From positions 62,001-126,000 of the forward strand of contig NZ_JBHJHQ010000010.1 in NCBI RefSeq assembly GCF_042219825.1: a stretch of 64,000 nt of DNA, read 5' to 3'. The translations under genes and the position numbers were made by a program. Shown piece by piece: positions 52,654-63,075 of this stretch. The notes under the pieces were generated by a model. That model saw only the letters and a list, made by a program, of their open reading frames with translations, did no database searches and was not told the origin of the DNA. Position 1 is the first letter of the stretch, and each line of letters opens with the position of its first letter. The DNA comes from JBHJHP01 sp042219825 (lineage in GTDB: Bacteria; Bacteroidota; Bacteroidia; Bacteroidales; UBA5342).

Positions 52654-53106
52654 ATGGCTGATGTTCATGATAAGAAAACCAGAAGTTATAATGCTTCTCG
52701 CATAAAGGGTAAAAATACAACTGCTGAATTGATTGTTAGGAAATTTCTTTTTGCAAATGGTTTTCGTTATCGTTTACATGCTAAAAAATTAGATGGAAAA
52801 AAAATCAATGGAAAGCCTGATATAGTATTGTCAAAATATAAAACAATAGTTGATGTAAGGGGCTGTTTCTGGCATGGACACGAAAATTGTAAATTCGGAG
52901 CAAGTACAGATTCTAAAGGATATCAAAAAAGAATTGCTGATGCTAAAAAACGTGATGCCCGCAACATCATTGAATGGGAAAAGGCTGGATATAAAGTTTT
53001 AGTTATCTGGGATCGATGTCAGTTGGAAGATAAAAAGAAGAAATCAACAGTTAGAAAAAAAACACTTTTAAAACTTAAAGAAGATATTTTGAATAGCATA
53101 CCATGA
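52654..53106 (+). CDS. vsr: Very short patch repair-type endonuclease (Vsr)
   Basis: A 150-residue Vsr family nuclease: MADVHDKKTRSYNASRIKGK at the start, FRYRLHAKKLDG, GKPDIVLSKYK with the catalytic Asp, and VRGCFWHGHENC (zinc/catalytic His-Cys group). Vsr nicks DNA beside T-G mismatches that arise when 5-methylcytosine deaminates. It overlaps the methyltransferase start by 4 bp (ATGA). First gene of the defence island. Composition is AT-rich compared with the core genes. Confidence 0.93.
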   Translation: MADVHDKKTRSYNASRIKGKNTTAELIVRKFLFANGFRYRLHAKKLDGKKINGKPDIVLSKYKTIVDVRGCFWHGHENCKFGASTDSKGYQKRIADAKKRDARNIIEWEKAGYKVLVIWDRCQLEDKKKKSTVRKKTLLKLKEDILNSIP

Positions 53107-54737
53107 GTATCCCGATTATAGATTTATTTGCCGGACCCGGAGGATTGGGTGAAGGGTTTTCTTCAATATTTGATGAAGATGGCAAGAGGGTTTTTGATAT
53201 AAAACTCTCAATAGAAAAAGATGAGCATGCTCACAAGACCTTAAGATTAAGAAGTTTCTTCAGACAATTTCCTCCTTCAAAAGTTCCTGAATTATATTAT
53301 GATTATGTAAAAGTGAATGAAGTAGAGAAGCAGAAAGAATTACTCGAAGAAATAAAGGTACAATATCCAAAAGAATGGAAGGCCGCTGAAGAAGAAGCAT
53401 GGCATTTCGAGCTGCCATATCCGCTTGAGACAAAAAGAAGAGGCGAAAAGTATTATACGATTGGTTACACAGATGAACAAATTATACAAAGACACAATCT
53501 AATTGATGAAAGAATAGAAAAGAGTTTGAAACGCATAAAAGATTTTTTACTCATAGGAGGACCTCCCTGCCAGGCCTATTCCGTAGTTGGCAGGGCAAGA
53601 AACAAAGGAATCTCGAAGGAAGATCATCGGGTACATCTTTATAAGGAATACCTACGAATCATTGCAAAACATCAACCCGCAGTTTTTGTAATGGAAAACG
53701 TAAAAGGTTTATTATCTGCGGAAATAGATGACGTTAAGGTTTTTGATTTAATTAGGGCGGACCTACAAAATCCTGACAGAGTCTTTCCTGATCTGAAATC
53801 AAAGGAATATAAAATATTCTCTTTTGTTAAAACCCCTGATGAGTTTGATGAAAAAGGATTTCCTGTTTATAAAAACAATGCTGGTTATCTCATCAAAACA
53901 GAAAAATTCGGAATTCCACAAAGAAGACATAGAGTCATTTTATTAGGTATTAGAAAAGATATTGATCTTAATGATTATACAACTCTTCAAAAACAAAAAA
54001 CCGAAACTACACTCAGACAGGTCATTGGGGAACTTCCAAAATTAAGAAGTGGTATTGGTAGAGAAATAGTCGGCACAAATAAAAAGGGAAATCATATTTA
54101 CGGTAAACTCGACAATAATTATAGTACCTGGAAAAATTCAATTAGTGAATATCAAAAAAAATTTAACAAAGAAATTGTCAACACCTTTGTTGGTCTTACA
54201 GATACGGACATCCAGGGGGATAATTATCTCAAAATAAAGTTGAAGGAAAGTTCTAATCCATTATTTGAAAACTGGTATAAGGACAAATATCTGGAAGGGG
54301 TTTTAAACCATGAAGCCAGAACCCATCTGAAGGAAGATCTTGGTAGATATCTATTCTCGTCACTTTACTTGAAAACAAAAGGAGAATTTCCCCGATTACC
54401 TGATTATCCTGAATGGTTATTGCCAAAACATAAAAATGCTAAAGATGGAGATAAATTTGCTGACCGTTTCAGAACTCAAAAACCCGATCAGGCAGCTACA
54501 ACTGTTACCAGCCATATATCAAAAGATGGGCATTATTTTATACATTATGACCCTTCACAATGCAGGAGTCTAACTGTAAGAGAAGCAGCACGTATCCAAA
54601 CATTCCCGGACAATTACTATTTCTGCGGAAGCAGAACACATCAGTATCATCAGGTTGGAAATGCAGTTCCACCATATTTGGCAAAGCAATTAGCTTTAAT
54701 AGTAAATGAAATTTTAAATAATGTCAAATTTAAGTAA
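53103..54737 (+). CDS. dcm: DNA (cytosine-5) methyltransferase
   Basis: A 544-residue C5 methyltransferase: SAM motif IDLFAGPGGLGEGF, catalytic Cys156 in IGGPPCQAYSVVG, MENVKG near 200, GIPQRRHRVIL near 280 and a closing SLTVREAARIQTFPDNYYF plus QVGNAVPP. Between motifs VIII and IX is a long target-recognition region, which makes it larger than average. It would methylate a short site and protect host DNA. Its last 17 bp overlap the ATPase gene. Confidence 0.96.
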   Translation: MSIPIIDLFAGPGGLGEGFSSIFDEDGKRVFDIKLSIEKDEHAHKTLRLRSFFRQFPPSKVPELYYDYVKVNEVEKQKELLEEIKVQYPKEWKAAEEEAWHFELPYPLETKRRGEKYYTIGYTDEQIIQRHNLIDERIEKSLKRIKDFLLIGGPPCQAYSVVGRARNKGISKEDHRVHLYKEYLRIIAKHQPAVFVMENVKGLLSAEIDDVKVFDLIRADLQNPDRVFPDLKSKEYKIFSFVKTPDEFDEKGFPVYKNNAGYLIKTEKFGIPQRRHRVILLGIRKDIDLNDYTTLQKQKTETTLRQVIGELPKLRSGIGREIVGTNKKGNHIYGKLDNNYSTWKNSISEYQKKFNKEIVNTFVGLTDTDIQGDNYLKIKLKESSNPLFENWYKDKYLEGVLNHEARTHLKEDLGRYLFSSLYLKTKGEFPRLPDYPEWLLPKHKNAKDGDKFADRFRTQKPDQAATTVTSHISKDGHYFIHYDPSQCRSLTVREAARIQTFPDNYYFCGSRTHQYHQVGNAVPPYLAKQLALIVNEILNNVKFK

Positions 54738-56205
54738 CTATATATCAGAGGAAACGCCACCAAAAGCCAGTGCAATGATTAATACATTCAGGGCTTTTGG
54801 TTATAATCTACAAACTGCAATTGCTGATATAATTGATAATTGCATTTCTGCAAAAGCTCAAAACGTTTGGGTAGATTATGCATGGAAAGGCTCGGAATCG
54901 TTGGTGTGTATTTCAGATGATGGTATAGGTATGGATAAAGAAACACTTGTTTCTGCCATGACACCAGGTAGTAAAGACCCAAATGAAGAGCGTGAATTAG
55001 CAGACCTTGGAAGATTTGGTTTAGGACTTAAAACTTCTTCTTTTTCTCAATGCAAAAGACTAACTGTCGCAACCAAAAAGCAAGACTATTCTATTCTTAA
55101 ACGTTGCTGGGATTTGGATTTTGTAAATGAAACTGGGAAATGGTCATTACTTGATTATATTTCAAACGAAACATTAATTGAAAAACTTAATGAATTAGCC
55201 AGTGGCACTATTGTATTATGGGAAAATCTTGACAGACTTGTTGGCAATTCGCATATTGAGAATGAGGCAGCAAGAAAAGTATTCCTTGAAGAATTTGCAT
55301 TAGTAGAAGAACATCTTAGCCTGGTTTTTCATAGATATATTGATAAACAAAAGATAAAGATTTTTATAAATGGCATTGAAATAAAGCCATGGGATCCATT
55401 TATGAAAGAATATATCGGACAAGGTGGACAGCTTTTGTGTACTGAAAAACTTGATGATGATTCTGTGAGTGTTAAATGCTATGTACTTCCTCATTTATCT
55501 AAAATTCCTGTGGATAAAAGAAACTCAGCAAAGACAGAAAAATGGTATGGACTTCAGGGGTTCTATGTTTACAGGAATGAAAGGTTGCTGTTATATGCTG
55601 ATTGGTTGGGTTTATTTAATAAAAATGAACATTATAAAAATGCCAGGATATTAATTGATATTTCTAACCAGTTAGACCATGAATGGAAAATTGATATAAA
55701 AAAGGCTACGGCATCTCCATCTCTTGCAGTAAGAAAGGATTTAATCCGATTGGGGAAAATGACAAGACTTGCAGCTGGTAATGTTTATCGTTTTAGAGGA
55801 AACCAGGTAATGCTCGATGATTCAATAAAAAGCTTTGATTTTCAGCCTGTATGGAAAGCCACAAAAAAAAGAGATGGAGCTTTTGACTACTACATAAATG
55901 AAGAGCATCCAATTTTAAATAATATTCTAAGCAAGGATGTAATTGAAAAAAAAGATTTAAAATCAATCTTTAAGCTCATTGGTGAAACAACTCCTGTTGA
56001 AGCTATTATCCAAAATTATAGTGAAAATCCTGAAAGCGTCGAACTTCGAGATGAACATAAAGAGCTGGAACAAGGTACAATTCAGTTAGCAAAATTAATG
56101 TATGACTCATTGTTACAGTCAGGAATTTCAAAAGAAATCGCTGTAAAACAAATCCTGAACATTGAACCCTTTAATGAATATCCTCAACTAATAGAATATT
56201 TCTAA
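54721..56205 (+). CDS. GHKL ATPase of the paraMORC / MutL-like group
   Basis: A 494-residue ATPase. N-box TAIADIIDNCISAKA (Asn40; the catalytic Glu position is Asp36), G1 box SDDGIGMDK and G2 box LGRFGLGLKT give an intact GHKL ATP-binding site, followed by an S5-like domain. Prokaryotic MORC-like ATPases are known in restriction-modification neighbourhoods with helicases and nucleases. It probably couples ATP-driven dimer closure to DNA handling. It overlaps dcm by 17 bp and is 2 bp from the Z1 gene. Confidence 0.88.
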   Translation: MSNLSNYISEETPPKASAMINTFRAFGYNLQTAIADIIDNCISAKAQNVWVDYAWKGSESLVCISDDGIGMDKETLVSAMTPGSKDPNEERELADLGRFGLGLKTSSFSQCKRLTVATKKQDYSILKRCWDLDFVNETGKWSLLDYISNETLIEKLNELASGTIVLWENLDRLVGNSHIENEAARKVFLEEFALVEEHLSLVFHRYIDKQKIKIFINGIEIKPWDPFMKEYIGQGGQLLCTEKLDDDSVSVKCYVLPHLSKIPVDKRNSAKTEKWYGLQGFYVYRNERLLLYADWLGLFNKNEHYKNARILIDISNQLDHEWKIDIKKATASPSLAVRKDLIRLGKMTRLAAGNVYRFRGNQVMLDDSIKSFDFQPVWKATKKRDGAFDYYINEEHPILNNILSKDVIEKKDLKSIFKLIGETTPVEAIIQNYSENPESVELRDEHKELEQGTIQLAKLMYDSLLQSGISKEIAVKQILNIEPFNEYPQLIEYF

Positions 56206-56207
56206 TT

Positions 56208-59012
56208 ATGGACATATATAAAAGCGCATATCAAATTGCTCATGGATTACTAGCAAAATATAAAAAAAGAGATGATGTAACTACGGAAATCATAGAAAAG
56301 GAGATTTCAAATATATATTTGATGCCTGGGTTTGATACTGTAGATAAAGAAGAGCTATTAGCACAGTTAGAATCAGATTTCGGTGTTAGAGACCCTAAAG
56401 CTACTCAATTAACAGATGATGTCGAACCTTGGTTGTATAAAACACAAATTGACTATAAATATTGGAGTCGTTATGAAAGCTTAATTCGTGTAGAAAAGCC
56501 TTCTTTCCCAATCATTGGTCTTGATGACAAAACCAATCAGATTTTGGACAATTGTATGAATCCAAAAACATCTGGTAGTTGGGCTAGTAAAGGAATGGTA
56601 GTCGGAAATGTACAATCTGGAAAAACTGCAAATTATATAGGTTTAGTTAATAAAGCTTTAGATGCAGGATATAAATTGGTTGTAGTTTTTGCTGGTATCC
56701 ATAATACTCTTCGAGCTCAAACTCAGGATAGAATAGATGAAGGAATTATAGGAAGAAAAAGTGTTGATTTAATACAGAAAAGACCTACTAATAAATACGG
56801 TGTAGGTTATTTCTCAAAAGAGAATACAAAACCAATTTATGCATATACTTCAACCCCGTATTTTGTCAGGGAGGGAGCTAAAGCAATGAAACATGGTGAT
56901 TTTGACATAAATAAAGCCCGAGAATTAAATGTTCCAATTGATGGAGATTCTCCAACCATATTAGTTATCAAGAAAAATAAAGCTATCCTTGAAAACCTTA
57001 TTACATGGTTAGCTCCATTTTGTAACAGCAATATTGATGGCGTGAATAAAATATCGGGAATTCCATTATTTGTAATTGACGATGAGGCGGATAATGCTTC
57101 TGTGAACTCTGGCGATAAGTATGATATAAAAACAATTAATAAACTAATAAGAACCCTTATTAATCTGTTTAATCAAAGTACTTTTATTGGATACACAGCA
57201 ACTCCTTATGCTAATCTATTTATTCCAGAAGATTGGGTAGAAGAACAAATGGTTAATATAAAAGGGCATAATTTCCAGATTGGGCCTGATATTTTCCCAA
57301 GAAATTTCATTGTTAATATACACCCTCCTTCAAATTACGTTGGAGCGCTTAATATATTTGGATTTGAAAATCCAATTACAGGGGAAATTAAAGAGCCATT
57401 AGATTTAATACGTATAGTAAATGACCAAGAGCCTTGTTTTCCTACTAAATTAAACAGCAATAACAAAGACAATATTCCTGAAGATATTTTTGATTTGCCT
57501 TACTCTCTTAAAGAAGCGGTTAAGTCATTTATATTAAGTTGTGCTATAAGAGAAGTTAGAGGGCAAACCAAGAAAGATAATTCAATGTTAATTCATGTTG
57601 CAAGATATGTAAAATGGATTGATAGAGTTGCGAGCATTGTAAATGAACTTATGTATGATTATAAAAATCAAATAAAATCAAAACAAGGGTTTTTATTAGA
57701 GGAACTAAAACAACTTTTTTTAACTGATTTTGAACCAACAACAATAGATGTAAAACAAAACCTTAATTATACCGACCCTAAAATATCTACTTGTTCTTGG
57801 AGTGATGTTGAAAAGCGACTTCGTTTTGTTGCAGAGAGAATTAAAGTAAAAGCTGTTCATGGTAGTAAAAAAGGATTAGAATATGAAGACTATGGTGATA
57901 TTAATTATAATGATTATGATGAAGGTTTGTATGTGATTGCTGTTGGTGGAGATAAACTAGCCAGAGGATTAACACTTGAAGGATTGACAATCAGTTATTT
58001 TTTAAGAACTTCAAGAATGTATGATGCATTAATGCAGATGGGACGTTGGTTTGGATATCGTCCTGGATATGTTGATTTATGCAGATTGTATACAACTGAA
58101 GAAATTAGATTATGGTATAGACATATCACGATGGCAACAGAAGATATGAGAGCTGATTTTGATGAAATGGTACAATACAAAATGAAACCATATGAATATC
58201 AACTAAAGGTTATGAGCCATCCAGGTATGCTTTCAATAACTTCAGCAAATAAAATGAGAGAACATACTAAGCTCACCGTTGGTTATTCAGGGAAATTAAT
58301 TCAAACATATTCTTTTTCAAAATCTAATGAATACCTGCAAAACAACTGGAATAGTTTCAACTCATTCATTAAACAGCTTGCTTCACCAAAGAAAAATCGT
58401 GTTAGTAATAGAATTAAAGATTTATTCTGGGAAAATATAAATTCAAAATTTATTATTGAATTTATCAATAGCTATATGTCAGATCAGCCATTGAGACTTG
58501 ATACTATAACTTCCTACATTGTGTTGCAAAATAATACTGGTAAACTGTTAGATTGGGATGTCTCAATAATAGCTAATTCCAGAAAAACAGTTATAGTAAA
58601 AAGAATATCAAATACTGAATCGGTTGATGTTTATACTAAAAAACTAATATGTGAAGATATTGAAATAGGTTTGCCAGTTAGAAATATGATTGATGTTGGT
58701 AATCATATTGAGGTTGGTGGAAATAAAATGGCAATTTTAGATAAGCATGCTCGAATGATTGGCTTAGGTATAGATGACAGCCAGTTGAAAGAGAAAGAAA
58801 TTGAAAATCGAAGAGCGGAACTAGGTAGGCCACTTCTAGTAATTTATCCTATTGACCCTAGGGTTATTCAAAATAACGATATACCAATTCTTGGCTGGGG
58901 TATTGTTTTTCCAAAGTTTGAGAATGAAAATAAGGTCGAATATGCTTTACGACCAATTCCTGACTTATTTGAAAACCCACATGAAACAGACGAAGAAGAA
59001 GATGAAGAATAA
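56208..59012 (+). CDS. Z1 domain helicase-like ATPase
   Basis: A 934-residue protein: Walker A GNVQSGKT (133-140), a DDEAD box at 291-295 and FIGYTATPYANLF near 327, the motif I, II and III order of superfamily II helicases. The rest is the Z1 domain (PF10593-like). Z1 proteins accompany MORC-like ATPases and AIPR proteins in defence islands. Likely a DNA translocase. It follows the ATPase gene by 2 bp and overlaps the next gene. Confidence 0.9.
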   Translation: MDIYKSAYQIAHGLLAKYKKRDDVTTEIIEKEISNIYLMPGFDTVDKEELLAQLESDFGVRDPKATQLTDDVEPWLYKTQIDYKYWSRYESLIRVEKPSFPIIGLDDKTNQILDNCMNPKTSGSWASKGMVVGNVQSGKTANYIGLVNKALDAGYKLVVVFAGIHNTLRAQTQDRIDEGIIGRKSVDLIQKRPTNKYGVGYFSKENTKPIYAYTSTPYFVREGAKAMKHGDFDINKARELNVPIDGDSPTILVIKKNKAILENLITWLAPFCNSNIDGVNKISGIPLFVIDDEADNASVNSGDKYDIKTINKLIRTLINLFNQSTFIGYTATPYANLFIPEDWVEEQMVNIKGHNFQIGPDIFPRNFIVNIHPPSNYVGALNIFGFENPITGEIKEPLDLIRIVNDQEPCFPTKLNSNNKDNIPEDIFDLPYSLKEAVKSFILSCAIREVRGQTKKDNSMLIHVARYVKWIDRVASIVNELMYDYKNQIKSKQGFLLEELKQLFLTDFEPTTIDVKQNLNYTDPKISTCSWSDVEKRLRFVAERIKVKAVHGSKKGLEYEDYGDINYNDYDEGLYVIAVGGDKLARGLTLEGLTISYFLRTSRMYDALMQMGRWFGYRPGYVDLCRLYTTEEIRLWYRHITMATEDMRADFDEMVQYKMKPYEYQLKVMSHPGMLSITSANKMREHTKLTVGYSGKLIQTYSFSKSNEYLQNNWNSFNSFIKQLASPKKNRVSNRIKDLFWENINSKFIIEFINSYMSDQPLRLDTITSYIVLQNNTGKLLDWDVSIIANSRKTVIVKRISNTESVDVYTKKLICEDIEIGLPVRNMIDVGNHIEVGGNKMAILDKHARMIGLGIDDSQLKEKEIENRRAELGRPLLVIYPIDPRVIQNNDIPILGWGIVFPKFENENKVEYALRPIPDLFENPHETDEEEDEE

Positions 59013-59982
59013 TCAATTAAATACTATTTGGTTCAATGAAGATGCTTCTTCTGAAAATATCTATTATAAGCGAATTTCTTCTATTGCAAATTTATCTTGT
59101 TATGCTGGTAAGATTACATATACTGATACTAAATTCTTTACCTTAAGGCTTAATGGCTATACAAAGTTGTCAGATAGGTATATAAAACGCTTTTCAGGTG
59201 TTGAGATTCAGTATATGCCATTAACTTCTGAAGAAGTTGAGTTAGTAGTCCTGTTGTCAGAAAATGATTTGTTGGATATTTTCACACTCTTTATTGAAGA
59301 TTTAATTGCATCACTAATGTCGATTTGCGAAGTCGAGGAAGCTTTAACGGTTATTTCTTTAAGAATATCTTATTGGAGGACATTATTTGGTAAAATAATA
59401 GGGGGCTTATTGACATCGCAACAGCAACAGGGTCTATATGGTGAATTATTAATTCTTGAATTTTTATTGAAAGAAACAGACAACAATGCAAAAATAATTG
59501 AATCCTGGCAGGCTCCTGCCGGAACAAATCAGGATTTTTATTTTGGAAAAACCGCTATTGAAGTTAAAACATCAAAATCAAATCATCCATCAATAAAAAT
59601 ATCTAATGAATTTCAGTTGGATTTCAGCATGTTTGATAATTTATTCGTTGCTTTTATTCGTCTTGCAGAACAACAGGGAGGAACAGATACTTTATTACAG
59701 AAAATAAATGATATAAGGGAGATTCTTCAATTACAACCTTTGTTAGTTGATGATTTTAATTTAAAATTATCATATTTAGGTGTTACACCGGATTTAGAAA
59801 GCGATTATGATAAAACTTCATATAAAATTAGGTGTGTTAAATATTTTCAAGTTACCGATGATTTTCCAAAGATAATTCCATCAATGGTTAATACGGCTGT
59901 AACACATATTTCTTATGAGATAGCACCAAATGAATGTTCTGAATTTGAAGTTTCTTCTGAAGATGTTTTAAAAAAGTTATAG
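59002..59982 (+). CDS. PD-(D/E)XK motif protein (DUF4420-like nuclease)
   Basis: A 326-residue protein. GLYGELLILEFLL near 145, then NQDFYFGKTAIEVKTS near 180 form the E ... D ... E-V-K catalytic set of PD-(D/E)XK nucleases. The open frame begins at 58852 inside the Z1 gene, but I choose the ATG at 59002 (purine-rich GAAGAAGAAG just before); the ATG at 58981 is the alternative. DUF4420-like nucleases typically accompany Z1 and AIPR proteins. Likely the cleaving subunit, an inference. Confidence 0.82.
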   Translation: MKNNQLNTIWFNEDASSENIYYKRISSIANLSCYAGKITYTDTKFFTLRLNGYTKLSDRYIKRFSGVEIQYMPLTSEEVELVVLLSENDLLDIFTLFIEDLIASLMSICEVEEALTVISLRISYWRTLFGKIIGGLLTSQQQQGLYGELLILEFLLKETDNNAKIIESWQAPAGTNQDFYFGKTAIEVKTSKSNHPSIKISNEFQLDFSMFDNLFVAFIRLAEQQGGTDTLLQKINDIREILQLQPLLVDDFNLKLSYLGVTPDLESDYDKTSYKIRCVKYFQVTDDFPKIIPSMVNTAVTHISYEIAPNECSEFEVSSEDVLKKL

Positions 59983-62349
59983 ATGCAAAATAACAATATT
60001 GACTTTGAACTGGATGCTTTTATACAAAACCTCTATCATGAGGTTCAGTCTCTGGTTTATGCTGATGAAAATGGTGATTCCAAAGAAAATAAGTTTACAG
60101 AATATGTAATGGAAACTCTTGCTGAAGCAGGAGAAACAGAGGGAATCAGACTTTGTAATTACATAAAAGAAAATAAAAACGAAAATATTCAGTTCAAGAT
60201 AAATGGTTATGCCTTGGAAGAAGGCTACGAAAACATTGATATTTTTATTTCTTCATATAAAGATACGAATCAGTCATATCGTTTAGCAAAAGCTGATTTT
60301 GATAAATTAATTAAGTGGTCGACAGGTTTTATAAATGCAGCATTAAAAGGGTATCTTGAAGATATTGAACCATCAACTGAAGCTTATGGTTTAGCTTCAA
60401 TTCTACATAAAAACAGAAATGATATAATCAGAGTGAATATTTTTATTCTATCCAATGGTGATATTCCTCATGAACCACCAAGCAACTTCAAATTAAAGAG
60501 CCTTGATGAAATTCTAATTTCTTTTAAGATTTGGGATATTGAAAGATTGCATAGATTAAACCAATCTCAAGGAAACAGAGAACCAATAGAAATTGATTTT
60601 GAAGAATTAATGGGGGAGGTAATTCCATGTCTCGAAATGCCAACTCAAAATGAACGCTACGAATGTTATCTTGCAATTGTACCAGGTACTATTCTTGCAA
60701 ATCTGTATAGAAATTATGGGACTCGTCTTCTTGAAAGTAACGTTCGTGCTTTCCTTCAACAAACAGGGAAGGTAAATAAAGGGATTCGTGATACTATCAG
60801 GTTTGAACCTTATATGTTTTTGCCGTATAATAATGGATTGGCTACAACTGCACAGGAAGTAAAAACAAAAATAAATGGGAATGGTCATAAAGTTATTTCA
60901 GCAGTTAAAGATTTTCAAATAGTTAATGGAGGTCAAACCACTGCTTCATTGTTTCATACAGCAAAAAAATATAAAGAGGCTGATCTTTCAGATGTTTATG
61001 TTCAAATGAAGCTGACAGTAATAAAAGACGAAGAAAAGAAAAATGAGACTGTCCCTTATATATCTCGTTATGCAAATAGTCAAAATAAAGTTTCTGAACT
61101 TGATTTAACATCAAACAGCCCATTCTTACAACGATTGGAGGAACTTTCAAGAACTACTTATTCAATTGATCCTGAAGATAGAAATAAACAAACAATCTGG
61201 TTTTTTGAACGTGTAAAAGGTCAATATAAAGAAGCCTTTAATAAAGAACCAACAAAAAGTAAACAGAATGCGTTCAAATTAAAATATCCGCGTAATCAAC
61301 TAATTATTAAGTCTGATGTAGCTAAATTTATTAACATTTGGCATTTGAAACCATTTCATGTTGCTAAAGGTTCACAAAAAAATTACACATCATTTATGCG
61401 TGATGTAGAGAAAGATTTTTCAAAAAAGAAACCAGGCAGGGTATATTGGGAAGATATTATTGCAAACGCAATATTATTTCAGACAGCAGATAAGATATTT
61501 GGTCGTAAAAACCAAAATCCAATTGGAGATACAAATATTAAAGCCCAAACCGTTGCGTATTCATTGTCATATTTTCATAGTCTAACAGAAAATAAACTCA
61601 ATCTGGGTCAAATATGGAATAGGCAACTTATTGAAGAAGATTTACAAAACGAACTTAAAAAACTTCTCATTTTTGTATATAGTTACTTTACAAATCTGGA
61701 TGTTGCCCTAATAAGTGAAGCTGCAAAGAGTGAAAAAACCTGGAAACAATTACAACAGATTACCCCTTGTCCAATTAATATGGATATCGTAAAAAAATAT
61801 TTAATATCTAAACAAGAATTTAAAAAAAGGTATGAAACTGATGTAGATGAGGTTGAAGAATTGAATAGATATAATAATGTACAAAAAATTACATCGTTAG
61901 GAATAAAGTTCTGGGATGGACTATGGTATTATTCAACTCGCATTAAAGGTTTGACTCCACATGAGCAAAATTATGTTATTGCAATAAGTAAGAATCTTAT
62001 TAATAATGGTAATTTGACAACTTCTGAAATAAATAATGGGATAAGAATTATTGATAAAGTTAGAAATGCTGGAATTGATTTTTCTGAAGTTGAAAAGTTT
62101 AGTAATGTTGAGGATCTTAATATTATTGATCCGACAGTAATATATAATAGGATAAAAATAATTGATATTGAAACTTGGAAAAGAATAATCGCATTAGGAG
62201 AACAAACAGGAAAATTAGATACTAAACAGATCAGTGTAATAAAAACTGTCATCCAGAGAATTCATAAAAAAGAAAATATAGATCTTAGGAGATTACAGAT
62301 TGTTGACGATTGTTTAAACAAAATTAGAAAGTTCGGAATAGGTGTATAA
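59983..62349 (+). CDS. AIPR family protein (abortive-infection phage-resistance type)
   Basis: A 788-residue protein with the AIPR signature region: ESNVRAFLQ, NKGIRDTIR, FLPYNNGLATTA and FQIVNGGQTTASLFH at about 245-330. AIPR proteins occur in plasmid abortive-infection loci and in restriction-modification islands with Z1 and GHKL ATPases. It starts one base after the preceding stop, completing the six-gene operon. Activity is unknown. The reading is intact. Confidence 0.9.
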   Translation: MQNNNIDFELDAFIQNLYHEVQSLVYADENGDSKENKFTEYVMETLAEAGETEGIRLCNYIKENKNENIQFKINGYALEEGYENIDIFISSYKDTNQSYRLAKADFDKLIKWSTGFINAALKGYLEDIEPSTEAYGLASILHKNRNDIIRVNIFILSNGDIPHEPPSNFKLKSLDEILISFKIWDIERLHRLNQSQGNREPIEIDFEELMGEVIPCLEMPTQNERYECYLAIVPGTILANLYRNYGTRLLESNVRAFLQQTGKVNKGIRDTIRFEPYMFLPYNNGLATTAQEVKTKINGNGHKVISAVKDFQIVNGGQTTASLFHTAKKYKEADLSDVYVQMKLTVIKDEEKKNETVPYISRYANSQNKVSELDLTSNSPFLQRLEELSRTTYSIDPEDRNKQTIWFFERVKGQYKEAFNKEPTKSKQNAFKLKYPRNQLIIKSDVAKFINIWHLKPFHVAKGSQKNYTSFMRDVEKDFSKKKPGRVYWEDIIANAILFQTADKIFGRKNQNPIGDTNIKAQTVAYSLSYFHSLTENKLNLGQIWNRQLIEEDLQNELKKLLIFVYSYFTNLDVALISEAAKSEKTWKQLQQITPCPINMDIVKKYLISKQEFKKRYETDVDEVEELNRYNNVQKITSLGIKFWDGLWYYSTRIKGLTPHEQNYVIAISKNLINNGNLTTSEINNGIRIIDKVRNAGIDFSEVEKFSNVEDLNIIDPTVIYNRIKIIDIETWKRIIALGEQTGKLDTKQISVIKTVIQRIHKKENIDLRRLQIVDDCLNKIRKFGIGV

Positions 62350-63075
62350 CTTACTCTAGTAGCCAACTACGCTTCCCCATATGCTATTTTAGACAACCTA
62401 GCAAGACCGATTGTCATATATACTTATAATTTTCATGCATGAAATACAATCTCAAATCAGAGTGGGCTGCCCTGCCCCTTTTCTCCCCTCCCGGTGCCAG
62501 ATTTTTAACTTTCTGCGCCTGATTAACCCGGCCTGCGGGGAAATTTTTTCGATTTTGCAGCATTTTTCGGCGGTCTGCGGGTCTGTATTGCAGTTCTGTG
62601 CGGCAGGACATCAAAATTATATTGCAGGGAGGTTTCAGAAGTAAAAGGATGGGATAAAAAAAGTAGCCACAACAGGAATCACAATACAAACGCAAATTTT
62701 CCAAAACACATCGTATTCGGGGAGTATTACACCAATTGTTTTTCAAAATGAGCCTTAAGCGATATTTTGAGATTACAATGGTTAATGCCGATAGACAATT
62801 GACAAGGCTTAAAGAGTGAAACGATTTTAAGACTCAATTCAATTGCTAATCGGTATTACTACGCAAAACAGACGAAATCCAATAATCAATTAAAAATTAC
62901 GTATCTTTGAATCTGCCCGAAGTATTCAGAATACTACTTGAACATTATGAGAAAAACACAGTAATAGATTCGAAATAAATATTTTAGTCAAAATCCTTAT
63001 TACAAACTTTGTTAATAAGTTTTGAAATATTTTGGCAGGAAAAAAAAATCCGTTTAATTTGTAATTAACTTATAA
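62350..63075. other. Intergenic region after the defence island
   Basis: No convincing gene. A GC-richer patch at 62460-62640 (GCCCTGCCCC, TCCCCTCCCGG, CCCGGCCTGCGGGG) contrasts with AT-rich flanks; short ORFs there look spurious on both strands. A consensus -7 box TATCTTTG at 62902-62909 lacks a TTG partner and lies 167 bp before the next gene. No tRNA, att-like repeat or clear terminator found. Confidence 0.5.

Noticed and set aside
52654..53106. Vsr gene as a third copy of the DUF559 cassette
   Set aside because: It shares only the broad fold; sequence, length and flanks differ, and it is co-transcribed with dcm.
62411..62746. Short ORFs on both strands of the GC-rich patch after AIPR
   Set aside because: Sequence-composition artefacts of the GC-rich block; no motif, no start context, and mutually overlapping on opposite strands.
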